A stretch of DNA of 64,000 nucleotides from Shewanella oncorhynchi (GCF_012584455.1 NZ_JABAEB010000015.1:1-64000); one strand, 5' to 3'; positions 45,295 to 55,224 are shown, counted from the first letter of the stretch. Translations and numbers: made by a program. Notes: a model not told the origin generated them from the sequence alone.

Positions 45295-45831
45295 TTGGAG
45301 GCAAACATGAAAATTCAGTCCCTTTTACTCGCAGGTGTATTAAGTTGCAGTGCGGCTTGGGCGGCCGATGAAGCGCCTGTGGATCCCGTCACCGAAGATG
45401 GTGTGGTTAAAATTGTTTGGCAAAGTCCTAAAGATTATCGCGATATAAAATCATCAGGGGAGCTCCAATCCCGTTATGAGAAGCGCTTATTTGAAACCTT
45501 AACTGAAAACATCAATAAAGAAGCCGCGAAGATTTTAAAGCCAAATCAAAAGCTTGAAATGACCATTACCGATGTTGATCTTGCGGGTGATATGCGTCCA
45601 ACATTTGGTGCGACCGCCAATGATTTACGCATTATCAAAGACATTTATCCGCCGCGTATGACTTTTTCTTATCAAGTCATGGAAAACGATAAAGTGATTA
45701 TCGCGGGCGATGAAAAACTGTCGAATATGGGGTTCATGGATGGGATCCAATCTTTAAATGATAAGCCTTTTATGTACGAAACCAAAATGTTAACCGAGTG
45801 GTTAAAGAAGACGATTGCACCACAACTTTAA
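45295..45831 (+). CDS. DUF3016 periplasmic protein
   Basis: 178 residues. Signal peptide MKIQSLLLAGVLSCSAAWA when started at ATG 45307 (four codons in), and GGAG before it; the upstream ATG is 45295. GVVKIVWQSPKDYRDIKSSG and DLRIIKDIYPPRMTFSYQVM match DUF3016. Role unknown. Confidence 0.85.
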   Translation: MEANMKIQSLLLAGVLSCSAAWAADEAPVDPVTEDGVVKIVWQSPKDYRDIKSSGELQSRYEKRLFETLTENINKEAAKILKPNQKLEMTITDVDLAGDMRPTFGATANDLRIIKDIYPPRMTFSYQVMENDKVIIAGDEKLSNMGFMDGIQSLNDKPFMYETKMLTEWLKKTIAPQL

Positions 45832-45874
45832 TGACTCATATCGGTCGCTAATGCTGAGTATTAAAGCTGTTCAG

Positions 45875-47632
45875 CTATGCCGTTAGTGCCTGAGTGTCGA
45901 TAATCAGATGATTTTCTAACAGGTAAAATCCGTTATTTGCGGATTTTGCCTGTTTTTTTGCCCTAGCGCTTAAGGTCGATAGACTATGTTCATGGGCGTT
46001 AAAGGTGAGTGCGGGTGGTAAAATGCCTACACACAGACTGATCAATTGATGGTAACAGGCTTCACCTTTTCTATCGTCGGCGAGCATTTCCTGGGCCAGC
46101 CAGTGATCTGCGCTATAAAACAAATGCTTATGGGTTTCAAAATCCGCTAGAATTCGCTGGCAACGGCTGATCATATGCTCACAGGTGCTGATAATGACAA
46201 AGTCATCGCCGCCGACATGGCCAACAAAGCAATTGTCGCTTTTATACTTCAGTAACAGATTCGCCACTTCACAAATCACTTCATCGCCACGGCAAAATCC
46301 ATAAATATCGTTATAGGGCTTAAAGTTACACAGATCAAAATAGGCTAGATAAAAATGTTTCTTTTGGATCTTAAGGCGTTTTAATTCCTCTTGAATGGGC
46401 ACATTACCCGGCAAGTCTGTAAGAGGATTCGCATGGCGCGCCATCTTAATTCTGTGCTCTGTGATCCTTTGTAGCAAATCCTTGGTATGGCCTATGCCGA
46501 GTAGTTTTCCACGGCGAAGGATAATGAACTGTTGCGCTACCGTATTAGCACTCTCTGAGGTCAGTAATTGACTTACGGTGGATAACGGTTCGTTGGCCTC
46601 AATCTGGATAACTTGCGGATCCATCACTTCACTCACTGCATGATTTTCATGTAAGGCGCGACCATAGGGTGTGCTGAAGAGTTCAAGTAAGGTCGCGCGG
46701 CTGATAATACCGAGTGGCAACTGGTTATCGACCACTACAACCGCCTGTAATGCAGGTTGCGAGATAAAGGTGTCACTTAAAAATTTGAGTTTAAGCGTGG
46801 GCACTACGGTTATGGCACTCGTGCACAGGCTCTCGGCCGATTCGCTGTATCTAGGTTGAATTTGAGTATTGCTTGGCACTAAGGTCGCTTTCATCGCGCG
46901 GCAGGGGAGCACTTCTGGACGACCGAGTAAGTAGCCTTGGCAATAGACGATACCCAGTTGTTTGAGTACGGCTAATTCCTCTTGCGTTTCAATTCCTTCG
47001 GCTATCACTTTGCAGGTTAAGCTTTGGCATAACTCCACAATCGAGCGGACAAATTCCTGTTTGACGGGAGTCGAATCAATCTGATGGATAAAGTGACGGT
47101 CGATTTTGACATAGTCGGGTGACAATTCTGACCAGAGTCTCAGACCCGAATAACCTGCACCTAAGTCATCGATCGCCGTTAAAAAACCTTGGCTACGATA
47201 GTGATTTAAGCAGGATTTGAGTAAATCGATATCATCGGCGGGGTATTGCTCTGACAGTTCAATCACAACCTGTGATGGCGCTATGCCAAGTTGTTGCAGC
47301 AGTTGTAAGGTCATGCCCTTGGGGTGGGCGGGATCTAATAGTGCCTTGGGCGAGATATTGATAAACAGCTTGCCTTGAAACTGGCGCAACTTAAATTGCT
47401 CGAGTGAAATACGGCGACAAAGGGTTTCTAGCTCGCTTAATTTACCTTGATGTTCGGCGGTCTGAAATAGCGGGACTGGGGAGTATAACGGGCTGTGTTC
47501 AGGGCCACGGCTTAACGCCTCAAAACCATGAATTTTATGTTCTAATATATTGAAAATTGGCTGAAATAAGGGACTGATTGCCGCTTTAGAGATTATTTTA
47601 TCGAGCTCTTTAGCCAGATCTAAACTTGTCAT
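45875..47632 (-). CDS. EAL-CBS-GGDEF c-di-GMP protein
   Basis: 585 residues. EAL domain at 1-250 (HGFEALSRGP, FINISPK, AIDDLGAGYSGLRLW, DLGAG where DFGTG is usual, VIAEGIE), tandem CBS pair about 290-400 (LGIISRATLLELFS, AVSEVMDPQVIQIE) and GGDEF about 410-570 with GHVGGDDFVII; the usual third residue Glu is Asp. EAL-first with CBS and a near-canonical GGDDF suggests a phosphodiesterase regulated by a nucleotide bound at CBS. Confidence 0.9.
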   Translation of the reverse strand: MTSLDLAKELDKIISKAAISPLFQPIFNILEHKIHGFEALSRGPEHSPLYSPVPLFQTAEHQGKLSELETLCRRISLEQFKLRQFQGKLFINISPKALLDPAHPKGMTLQLLQQLGIAPSQVVIELSEQYPADDIDLLKSCLNHYRSQGFLTAIDDLGAGYSGLRLWSELSPDYVKIDRHFIHQIDSTPVKQEFVRSIVELCQSLTCKVIAEGIETQEELAVLKQLGIVYCQGYLLGRPEVLPCRAMKATLVPSNTQIQPRYSESAESLCTSAITVVPTLKLKFLSDTFISQPALQAVVVVDNQLPLGIISRATLLELFSTPYGRALHENHAVSEVMDPQVIQIEANEPLSTVSQLLTSESANTVAQQFIILRRGKLLGIGHTKDLLQRITEHRIKMARHANPLTDLPGNVPIQEELKRLKIQKKHFYLAYFDLCNFKPYNDIYGFCRGDEVICEVANLLLKYKSDNCFVGHVGGDDFVIISTCEHMISRCQRILADFETHKHLFYSADHWLAQEMLADDRKGEACYHQLISLCVGILPPALTFNAHEHSLSTLSARAKKQAKSANNGFYLLENHLIIDTQALTA

Positions 47633-47797
47633 TACGTCAGCCCCTTCGTCTATGTGAGCGGAGTCTATGACTTAGAAATGACAAAATGATGACAGTTTTG
47701 GGGAAGCTTAGTGCTATCTATCTGTGTTGGTGGGCTTGATTAGATATGCCATGGAAAGAGCTGAAATCTAAGGTGAGTTCCAGCTCCTAATCTCGGT

Positions 47798-48106
47798 TTA
47801 GCTTTGCTTCTTAAAGGCCTGCAATGTTTGCAGTAATGCGCCTAACTGACGCACATAGGTTTCGAGTTCTTTAGGATCGAGCGTTTGATGTTCTTCCATG
47901 CGAGTTAAGTCATCGACCAACTCTTGCACATAGGGCCGAAAGCGATTACTCGAAGCGATAAAACCTTGTTCTGCCGTGAATATGCTGGTGAAGTTTCCAT
48001 GGCCAGCTTTCTTTAGCTCATCTAACTTAGCGTCGGCGTCTATGGCTTGGCGATAGGCGATTTGAAGATTTTCTTTCAGTTGCTCTATAACCTTGGTATG
48101 TGGCAT
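47798..48106 (-). CDS. Small coiled-coil protein of unknown function
   Basis: 102 residues, mostly helical and charged (HTKVIEQLKENLQIAYRQAI, YVQELVDDLTRMEEHQTLDP). No cysteine or membrane segment. Not recognised. It is divergent from the TraB/GumN gene (48 bp apart). Confidence 0.7.
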   Translation of the reverse strand: MPHTKVIEQLKENLQIAYRQAIDADAKLDELKKAGHGNFTSIFTAEQGFIASSNRFRPYVQELVDDLTRMEEHQTLDPKELETYVRQLGALLQTLQAFKKQS

Positions 48107-48154
48107 AACAGCGTCTCATTGCAAAATTTGCAGGAATTATAAGGGGCAAAGGAT

Positions 48155-49057
48155 ATGGCAACAAGCCAATGGCGACTAATTGCATCAATCAGTTTTCTGG
48201 CGTTAGCGGGTTTGAGCACAAAAGTGGTGGGTGCAGAAACCGATAAACCACCATTTTATCAAGTGCAATGGCAAGGCAAGAGCGCGTATTTGCTAGGTTC
48301 GATTCATATTGGACGTGCCGACTTTTATCCTTTACCCACCCAAATTGAAACCGCGTTGGGTAAAGCTAAGGGCTTAGTCGTAGAAGTCGATATCAATAAA
48401 GTCGATAGCACAGCCTTACTGCAGCAATACGGCCGCGCCGATAAAACTAAGGGTTTAGATTGGCAGAGCCGAGATAAGCAAACGGTCGAGAGCATGACGC
48501 CCTATTGCGCGGCCACGGCAAATGTTTGTCAGTCGATACAATCTTTTGCACCTTGGCTGCAGGCTACTCAAGTTAACTTATTGCGTTATAACGACTTAGG
48601 TTACAGCACGGATTATGGCGTTGATATGCAGTTGATGGCTCGATATGCGACTTTGCCTGTGTATCCGTTGGAAACCGCCGAGTCACAATTTCAATTGTTA
48701 GCGTCTTTTAATAGTCAAGAGCAGTGGTCTATGGTGCGTGAGGCGATTAGCGCATCGGATGCGGAGCTTTTATCGTTAATAACGGCTTGGCGTTCAGGTA
48801 ATGAAACTGAGCTTGATGCCATAATGCAGGAGCAAATGGGCGGCGAGGGTGACACTAAAATGCTAGAGAAAATCCTCTGGCAGCGAAACCATGTGATGGC
48901 CGATGGCATTATAAAATTAATGGGCTCGACTGATGTGACTTCACCTTTGTTTGTGGTGGTTGGTGCTGGCCATGTGGTGGGGGATAAAAGCGTGGTGCAA
49001 TTGCTAGAACAAGCAGGCGCCAAAGTGAGCGCCTGCTGGAAACAGACTTGTCAGTAA
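48155..49057 (+). CDS. TraB/GumN-family protein
   Basis: 300 residues. Signal segment SISFLALAGLSTKVVGAE, then GKSAYLLGSIHIGRADFYPL (GSIH signature of TraB/GumN/PrgY) and the C-terminal SPLFVVVGAGHVVGDKSVVQ with a second conserved His. Family members are putative periplasmic proteases or peptide-processing enzymes; biochemical role in proteobacteria is uncertain. Two Cys at the C-terminus (SACWKQTCQ). Confidence 0.9.
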   Translation: MATSQWRLIASISFLALAGLSTKVVGAETDKPPFYQVQWQGKSAYLLGSIHIGRADFYPLPTQIETALGKAKGLVVEVDINKVDSTALLQQYGRADKTKGLDWQSRDKQTVESMTPYCAATANVCQSIQSFAPWLQATQVNLLRYNDLGYSTDYGVDMQLMARYATLPVYPLETAESQFQLLASFNSQEQWSMVREAISASDAELLSLITAWRSGNETELDAIMQEQMGGEGDTKMLEKILWQRNHVMADGIIKLMGSTDVTSPLFVVVGAGHVVGDKSVVQLLEQAGAKVSACWKQTCQ

Positions 49058-49090
49058 TCGTTTAGGCAGCGCGTTTGTAACGACGCGCGT

Positions 49091-49864
49091 TCACACTGCA
49101 AAGCTTTGCCCTAAAAAGTGCACATATCGGCCGAGGGAAATATAGGGTTCGCGTTGCGAGTACTCCAGCTCCATTTGTAGCAGCTTGTGATAGTCGAAAT
49201 CCGCAGGCTGACTCTTTTTCAAATAGTCGTGGATTACACGCACGCCAGACTGGCTGATGAGTGACATTTGCCATTCGCTAAACCAATCTTTAACTTCTTG
49301 AATATAAAGCGGATGAGTGGGAGTTAGTCGCACTTTCTTCTTCACTTTTAAATCAGCGGCGACGTAATCGAAATTGCCCGACACTAAAGCATGAAAGCGC
49401 ATGGCTTCTTTGTTGTAAAACATCAAAGAGAATAATCCGCCGGGTTTTAGCATGTTAAGTAAACCCGCTACAGTGGGCTTAGCATCCGTTAACCATTCGA
49501 CGACCGCATGACACAATATGATATCGAAATAGCCATGGTTATCGACCGATAATGCTTGGATAGGCGCATGGATAAGCTGGATAGCTAATGGTTCAGGGGA
49601 GGCATCAATTTGTTCTTTGGCTTGAGCCAGCATCTCAGCAGAGATATCGCAGAGTACAACTTCGTGGCCGAGGCGCGCTAATCTTTGGCTAAAGTAACCA
49701 AAACCACCGCCCGCATCTAATACTCTGAGTTTTTTATCCCCCAGTTTTGCCAGCGCGGGGACGAGGTCGCGCCATAGCACTGCGGCACGAATTTCGCCCT
49801 TGGGCGTACCATAGATGTTTTTCGCAAATTTTTGCGCGAGCTTATCAAAATTCTTATCTTGCAC
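49091..49864 (-). CDS. cmoM: tRNA 5-carboxymethoxyuridine methyltransferase CmoM
   Basis: 257 residues, GTG start. SAM-binding motif RVLDAGGGFGYFSQRLA, CDISAEMLAQAKEQI and LLNMLKPGGLFSLMFYNKEA match CmoM (formerly SmtA), which methylates cmo5U34 of tRNA. YNKEA and the RPFxR-like end region are typical of the CmoM group. Confidence 0.9.
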   Translation of the reverse strand: MQDKNFDKLAQKFAKNIYGTPKGEIRAAVLWRDLVPALAKLGDKKLRVLDAGGGFGYFSQRLARLGHEVVLCDISAEMLAQAKEQIDASPEPLAIQLIHAPIQALSVDNHGYFDIILCHAVVEWLTDAKPTVAGLLNMLKPGGLFSLMFYNKEAMRFHALVSGNFDYVAADLKVKKKVRLTPTHPLYIQEVKDWFSEWQMSLISQSGVRVIHDYLKKSQPADFDYHKLLQMELEYSQREPYISLGRYVHFLGQSFAV

Positions 49865-50082
49865 GTGATAACTAGGTTAAAGAGAGTGGAACGATAGTGT
49901 GGCACAGTCGTAAATTTTTCGCACTCTGGAGATGTTATTGCCGAGTTGAGATGGATAAATTTGCATCGTTAATTTTTAATGTATTGATTTTATTAGTAGT
50001 AATTATTCCTACTAAACTTAGGGATACACAGAACTCAGTGCTCTGGGTTATAATCACGCCGTTTTCGCCAAACCTGACTCTA
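49865..50082. other. Intergenic DNA left of the MITE-like element
   Basis: Part of a 694-bp gene-free interval between cmoM and the MaoC gene. No gene is supported; the frame at 49897-50100 is judged spurious. Confidence 0.5.
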
Positions 50083-50396
50083 TATACCCAAGCGACCTGA
50101 AGATACGAGTTTCAGAGCGCCTAGGGTGCTTCAATTCAAGGCGCATCAATGACAGAATGTCGGCCACCTTTTGAATTGATGCAACACGGAAGTGAAGTGC
50201 CCTAGGCGCTCCGTCCCGGCGGGTTTTAACGCACTTTATGCTGTGTTGGTTATTTTGAACTTAGTCCACTAGGTCCGCAAATAACCGCAATCGCCATGGA
50301 TGGCGTGAATGCCATTTATGCAGGAGCAATAAAGGGCCTTGCCTAAAGTGCGTTAAATTCCCGCTGAATCCTGCATTTTCAGGTTGTTTGGGTATA
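50083..50396. repeat. MITE-like element with TATACCCAA ends
   Basis: About 314 bp with inverted ends TATACCCAAGCGACCTGAA and, at the right, the complement of TATACCCAAACAACCTGAA. Inside is a further pair: CGCCTAGGGTGCTTCAATTC / GAAGTGCCCTAGGCG-type arms, and TTTTAACGCACTTTATG versus CCTAAAGTGCGTTAAA arms. It has no ORF. The structure is that of a non-autonomous mobile repeat; similar TATACCC-ended repeats occur in Shewanella and Vibrio. Confidence 0.75.
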
Positions 50397-50558
50397 GTTG
50401 TCCATTCGGAGAGTCAGCATCAGCCCTTATTAAGACGCAGTACTGCCTGTTTTACACTCGTTATCAGCTTGATTGATCAGACGTTACTCGTCTGTGCGGG
50501 GTAATTTATGACAATGTATTTTTGTGCCAAGGGATAGTTAATTAAAAGGTACTCAGAC
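50397..50558. other. Promoter-side interval of the MaoC gene
   Basis: 162 bp between the element and the TTG start; no distinct site recognised. Confidence 0.4.
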
Positions 50559-51422
50559 TTGAATAATGCATATTGTGTTGAATTGAACGCGATGCCGTCG
50601 CTGTTTTCTCTTTATCGCAAGATCTTCTTTGGCCGTAAGCCTGGTTGGGATCAACAGCCGTTGCCCCAAATCAAGGTGACCGCGCCGCATGTGACTGTGT
50701 CTGAAGCTAAAGTAAGCCAATATGCGCAGGTGTGTGGTTTTCAATTTGACGGTAAAGTTCTACCGCCAACCTATCTCTACGTGATGGCATTTCGCCTGCA
50801 TGCGGTGATCTTTACCCACGATGGGATCACTTTCCCACTGCTTGGGATGATCCACCTAAAGAATCGGATTCAAGTGTATCGGCCTGTGACGGTGGACGAG
50901 ACTTTCTCCCTCGAGTGCGCCTTGACCACGAGCCGCGAGACGGATTCTGGCTTAGAGTTTGAATTTGTGTCTAAGGCGTTTGTCGGTGAAGAACTCGTCT
51001 GGGAATCGCTATCCACCTATTTATATCGTATCGATGTTGCTGGGCGCCGCGTTCGCCCACCTAAAGCCATTGATATGGCATGGGAAACACCACAAAGCTG
51101 GAGTTTGAGTGAAGATTTAGGTCGTCGTTATGCTAAGGCATCTGGCGACTATAACTTGATCCATCTGCATCCTGTGCTTTCAAAGCGTTTTGGCTTTGAT
51201 CGAGTGCTCGCCCATGGCATGTGGTCTAAGGCCCGTTGTTTAGCAGAGTTGATGCCAAGTATTGGCGATCGTCCATTCACTGTGGACGTGACCTTTAAGC
51301 TGCCACTTTTGATGCCTGCCGATGTTGGATTTGGCTATGAGCAGAATGCTAATAATATGGTATTTGAATTACGTGACAGCAAAGGCCGTCGCCCACATTT
51401 AAGTGGCGATGTGCAGTTTTAA
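50559..51422 (+). CDS. MaoC/hydratase-fold (R-specific enoyl-CoA hydratase-like) protein
   Basis: 287 residues, TTG start after AAGGTACTCAGAC. The C-terminal half has the MaoC hydratase signature RRYAKASGDYNLIHLHPVLS followed by FGFDRVLAHGMWSKA (Asp and His catalytic pair). The N-terminal half is a second hot-dog fold, so it is the double-hotdog type. Substrate (acyl-CoA or acyl carrier protein) unknown. Ends before a terminator. Confidence 0.88.
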   Translation: MNNAYCVELNAMPSLFSLYRKIFFGRKPGWDQQPLPQIKVTAPHVTVSEAKVSQYAQVCGFQFDGKVLPPTYLYVMAFRLHAVIFTHDGITFPLLGMIHLKNRIQVYRPVTVDETFSLECALTTSRETDSGLEFEFVSKAFVGEELVWESLSTYLYRIDVAGRRVRPPKAIDMAWETPQSWSLSEDLGRRYAKASGDYNLIHLHPVLSKRFGFDRVLAHGMWSKARCLAELMPSIGDRPFTVDVTFKLPLLMPADVGFGYEQNANNMVFELRDSKGRRPHLSGDVQF

Positions 51423-51443
51423 GCCGCACTCAATAATACATAC

Positions 51444-51475
51444 AACCACGGCGCCTTCTGGCGCCGTGGTTGTTT
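51444..51475 (+). terminator. Terminator of the MaoC gene
   Basis: AACCACGGCGCC TTCT GGCGCCGTGGTT, a near-perfect 12-bp stem, then TGTTT. Confidence 0.92.
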
Positions 51476-51514
51476 ATGGTTGTTGCTTTTGAGAAACAAA
51501 AATCAAGGTACGCT

Positions 51515-51673
51515 GTGACCCATAGATGCCTGCCAGATACTGAACTATTGCTGGCGATCGAGCTGGATCTCATTGGCGGCGACGGCGCTCTTGAGCCGCT
51601 CGAACGCAGGGTAGATTATTTGATGCAGATTAAGGAATCGCTCATTAACCCTTTCGACGGCTATATATCTTAA
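51515..51673 (+). CDS. Possible 52-residue small protein
   Basis: From GTG 51515, with AAGGT five bases upstream, to stop 51673: MTHRCLPDTELLLAIELDLI, then GGDGALEPLERRVDYLMQIK and so on. The composition is protein-like and the ribosome site is reasonable, but no family is known. A longer frame from 51470 would overlap the terminator and is unlikely. Confidence 0.45.
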   Translation: MTHRCLPDTELLLAIELDLIGGDGALEPLERRVDYLMQIKESLINPFDGYIS

Positions 51674-51768
51674 AGCCAATCACCTAATATCCGCCCTATT
51701 CAATGAGTGTTGTATTTAGCAACCCCTCATACTAAACCAAAGCGTATTTGAAAGGGAGAAACCGACGC

Positions 51769-53481
51769 ATGCTGACAGATATGGATATTTCGAATTGCGC
51801 TAGCCTAAAAGACATTAATGAACTGGGCGCCGACTTAGGTCTATTACCCGAAGAGATGATGCAATTTGGTCACACTAAAGCCAAGGTCGAGCTCAGTGTG
51901 TTGCAGCGTTTAGCTGGGCAGCGCAAAGGCAAATTGATTATCGTCACCGCAGTTACGCCTACGCCACACGGCGAAGGTAAAACAGTGACGAGCATTGGCT
52001 TAACGCAATCGTTAAATGCCATAGGCAAAAAGGCCTGTGCCTGTATTCGCCAGCCCAGCATGGGGCCTGTATTTGGGGTGAAAGGTGGCGCTGCGGGTGG
52101 CGGTTATGCGCAAGTGGTGCCCATGCAGGAGATGAATTTGCATCTCACGGGTGATATTCATGCCGTGAGCAGTGCCCACAATTTAGGGGCTGCGGCGATT
52201 GCGGCGCGGCTATTTCATGAAGCGCGCTTAGGTAAGGCGGAATTTGAGGCGCAATCTGGGCAAGCGTTTTTAGATATCGATCCCAATGAGATCCGTTGGC
52301 ACCGAGTGGTCGATCACAACGATCGCTGTCTTAGGCAAATCCAGGTGGGCTTAGGCGATAATAATGGCCCAGAGTACGCATCCAGTTTTGATATCACCGC
52401 CGCCTCTGAGTTAATGGCGATTTTAGCCTTAAGTCATAATTTGGCAGATATGCGGGCGCGGATCGGTCGTCTAGTGCTGGCGTTAAATACCCAAGGGCAA
52501 GTGATTACCGCCGAAGACTTAGGTGTCGCTGGTGCGATGACGGCCATCATGGCGGATGCGATAAAGCCGACGTTAATGCAGACTTTAAATGGTTCACCTT
52601 GCCTGATCCATGCGGGACCCTTTGCCAATATTGCCCACGGTAATTCATCCATTATTGCTGATGATATTGCCCTCAGACTGGCGGATTTTGTGGTGACTGA
52701 AGCTGGTTTTGGCTCAGATATGGGCTTTGAAAAGTTCTGTAATATCAAGGTGCGTCAATCGGGTCAGGTGCCCGCTGCCGCTGTGCTGGTCACTACTTTA
52801 AAAGCGCTGAAGGCCAATAGTGGTTTAGTGTCTGAGTCAGATATCAATCTACCAGATCAGGCTCGACTCGAAGCAGGCTTTGCAAATTTAAACTGGCATA
52901 TCAACAATGTGGCTCGATATGGTATTCCTGTGGTGGTTGCCATTAACCGTTTCGCCACTGATACTGATGCCGAGTTGCAATGGCTAACTGCGGCTGTTAA
53001 CGCGAGCAGCGCCTTTGGCTGTGAGGTCAGCGATGCTTTTAGTCAAGGGGAGGCGGGCGCTGTCGCCTTAGCGCAGACTGTGGTTCGCGCCGCTGAAACC
53101 GAGAGTCAGTTCAAGCTGTTATATTCAGATGAAGCCTCATTGGAGGCTAAGTTATCCACCTTAGCCGAGGTGGGGTATGGTGCAGCGGGCGTTAGCCTTT
53201 CTATCGAGGCCAAACAACAGGCGCAGCAGCTGACCGTATTAGGTTATGGGCATTTGCCCCTGTGTATGGCCAAAACGCCGTTATCAATTAGTCACGATCC
53301 TAGCTTAAAGGGCGTTCCTCAGGACTTTGAGATCCCAGTGCGGGGTTTAGTCTTGCATGCTGGTGCGGGGTTTATTACCGCCTTGGTGGGTAATGTGATG
53401 ACTATGCCAGGACTAGGGCTGAAACCGGGTTACTTAAAAATTGATATTGATGTGCAAGGTGAGATAGTTGGCTTAGGCTAA
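51769..53481 (+). CDS. fhs: Formate-tetrahydrofolate ligase
   Basis: 570 residues from ATG 51769, which follows AAAGGGAG; TTG 51748 is unnecessary. ATP-dependent synthesis of 10-formyl-THF. Motifs: TAVTPTPHGEGKTVTSIGLT (ATP loop), RQPSMGPVFGVKGGAAGGGY, FANIAHGNSSIIAD and TEAGFGSDMGFEKF. Supplies one-carbon units for purine and glycine/serine metabolism. Single-gene unit with a terminator behind it. Confidence 0.97.
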   Translation: MLTDMDISNCASLKDINELGADLGLLPEEMMQFGHTKAKVELSVLQRLAGQRKGKLIIVTAVTPTPHGEGKTVTSIGLTQSLNAIGKKACACIRQPSMGPVFGVKGGAAGGGYAQVVPMQEMNLHLTGDIHAVSSAHNLGAAAIAARLFHEARLGKAEFEAQSGQAFLDIDPNEIRWHRVVDHNDRCLRQIQVGLGDNNGPEYASSFDITAASELMAILALSHNLADMRARIGRLVLALNTQGQVITAEDLGVAGAMTAIMADAIKPTLMQTLNGSPCLIHAGPFANIAHGNSSIIADDIALRLADFVVTEAGFGSDMGFEKFCNIKVRQSGQVPAAAVLVTTLKALKANSGLVSESDINLPDQARLEAGFANLNWHINNVARYGIPVVVAINRFATDTDAELQWLTAAVNASSAFGCEVSDAFSQGEAGAVALAQTVVRAAETESQFKLLYSDEASLEAKLSTLAEVGYGAAGVSLSIEAKQQAQQLTVLGYGHLPLCMAKTPLSISHDPSLKGVPQDFEIPVRGLVLHAGAGFITALVGNVMTMPGLGLKPGYLKIDIDVQGEIVGLG

Positions 53482-53518
53482 CACTTGATGCAGAGATTGA
53501 TAGGCCAGAGATAAAAAT

Positions 53519-53550
53519 AAGGGCGAGCTCATTGCAACGCCCTTCTTCTC
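53519..53550 (+). terminator. Terminator of fhs
   Basis: AAGGGCG / CGCCCTT stem, 12-base loop, then CTTCTCTCG. T-run is short. Confidence 0.7.
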
Positions 53551-53565
53551 TCGTTTAACGCTGGT

Positions 53566-55224
53566 TTAAAGCGGTGATTTCGTAGTTTGATAGATATGCA
53601 CATCACGCTGTGGGAAGGGAATACTGATCCCTTCGGCGTCAAAGCGCATTTTCACTTCGCGGGTAATGTCCCAATACACTTCCCAGTAATCTTCCGGTTT
53701 TGCCCAAGGGCGAACGATAAAGTCGACCGAAGATTCGCTCAATAGATGTAGCTTAATCGTCGGTTCTGGCAATGGTTGTACCTTAGGATGCGCTTCGACG
53801 ATGGACTTGAGAATCGCTTCAGCTTGTTCGATGCTGTCGCTATAACTGATCCCAAAGGTCATATCGACTCGACGTTGATGCTCAGCTGTGATGTTGTTAA
53901 TTGTGTCACCCCAAATCTTATTATTAGGAATAATAAGACGTTGGTTATCCATGGTTTTAATCGTGGTGGAGACAAGGCTCATGTGACTGACGCGTCCGGT
54001 GACGCCAGCGGCGTTGATCAAATCGCCCACATCATAGGGACGGTAAATTAAGATCATCATGCCTGAGGCGAAATTCGACAGGGTATCTTGCAGGGCAAAA
54101 CCAATAATTACACCCGCGATACCAAAGCCTGCGAGCAGGGGACCAAGTTCGATCCCAAGCTGTGAAAGGGCGATTAACAGCCCGATAGTAAAGACGGCTT
54201 TACCTGATAGCGAGGTGAAGAAGTCTTGTAATAACTTACTTAAATTCAACTTAGAATTGCTAACGGTATTTTTCACTATCTGTTTGGCTAACTTGCCGGC
54301 GAGACCCGCAATAAACAAGATCAAACAGAAAACAAATAACTTAAACACGACGGTTGGGCCGTGATTAATCGCTTGTTCTTGTGCCGTATTTAGCCACTGC
54401 TCAACGAGACTTGATGCCACATCAAAGTTCAACACATCTTGAGTTATATCACCTGAAACACTAAAGAGTGTCTTTTTCAGCGCGGCGGTATCATGGCCTA
54501 AGGCGTCGAGTAGGCTGATGTCGATATTTAAGCTCTGACTATTCTGTGCTAAGCGTTCCTTTAGCATCATTACGTGGCTGGTTTGCGCCGAAGTGACATC
54601 TTTACCTGCATTGGTTGCGATATCGATTGCTGCTTGTAGTTGCTGCTGGGTATAAGTCACTAAACTTTCTAGCGTATCGGCACGTGCTACTAAAATTTGC
54701 ATCAGTGATTTTTGTGCTTCGCTAATATCTTGGCCAACTTGTTCGAGCCAAGTGAGCGTCTCGAGTTGTTGCTTGTAATAGGTGTCTTTTTCTAATTCGC
54801 GCTTTGATATTTCCAGCAGAGTCGCATCATCTGTGCTCGAACCTAATTGCTGTTCTAATTTACTAATGTTGTCATCGATATAAGCATCAATTTGTTGGAT
54901 GTAGTTAAGTTGTCCTTGGATTAATGGCTGCAGAAAAGCTTTGTCGATTGGCGTTGCTTCGAGCAGATCTTTAATCTTATTACGTAACTGTAAGGTTTTG
55001 TTTTGAATTCGATATTCAACAATTGTCTTCAATTCGCCTTTGGCATTTTTTAGTTTACGTATATCCGTATCAATAGCCTGTTGCAGCATTGCCAGTTCTG
55101 TCTTGAGCGTTACAGGAGTGCTGGATGGGCTTTCGGTTGCAGCGACAGGTTCAGTTTGCGCTTGGGATGAAAGGCTGAGTAGTGGTATTAGCAGGGCAAA
55201 CACGAGAGCGAGGTAGCGGTGCAT
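53566..55224 (-). CDS. MscS-family mechanosensitive channel with long exported N-terminus
   Basis: 552 residues. Signal peptide ALVFALLIPLLSLSSQAQ, a long helical periplasmic part (residues about 30-280), membrane helices (LFVFCLILFIAGLAGKLA, VFTIGLLIALSQLG), then the pore helix GVIIGFALQDTLSNFASGMM and the beta-domain with YDVGDLINAAGVTGRVSHMS. Likely an osmotic or turgor-sensing channel of the larger MscS type (like MscM/YjeP in layout). Confidence 0.93.
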   Translation of the reverse strand: MHRYLALVFALLIPLLSLSSQAQTEPVAATESPSSTPVTLKTELAMLQQAIDTDIRKLKNAKGELKTIVEYRIQNKTLQLRNKIKDLLEATPIDKAFLQPLIQGQLNYIQQIDAYIDDNISKLEQQLGSSTDDATLLEISKRELEKDTYYKQQLETLTWLEQVGQDISEAQKSLMQILVARADTLESLVTYTQQQLQAAIDIATNAGKDVTSAQTSHVMMLKERLAQNSQSLNIDISLLDALGHDTAALKKTLFSVSGDITQDVLNFDVASSLVEQWLNTAQEQAINHGPTVVFKLFVFCLILFIAGLAGKLAKQIVKNTVSNSKLNLSKLLQDFFTSLSGKAVFTIGLLIALSQLGIELGPLLAGFGIAGVIIGFALQDTLSNFASGMMILIYRPYDVGDLINAAGVTGRVSHMSLVSTTIKTMDNQRLIIPNNKIWGDTINNITAEHQRRVDMTFGISYSDSIEQAEAILKSIVEAHPKVQPLPEPTIKLHLLSESSVDFIVRPWAKPEDYWEVYWDITREVKMRFDAEGISIPFPQRDVHIYQTTKSPL

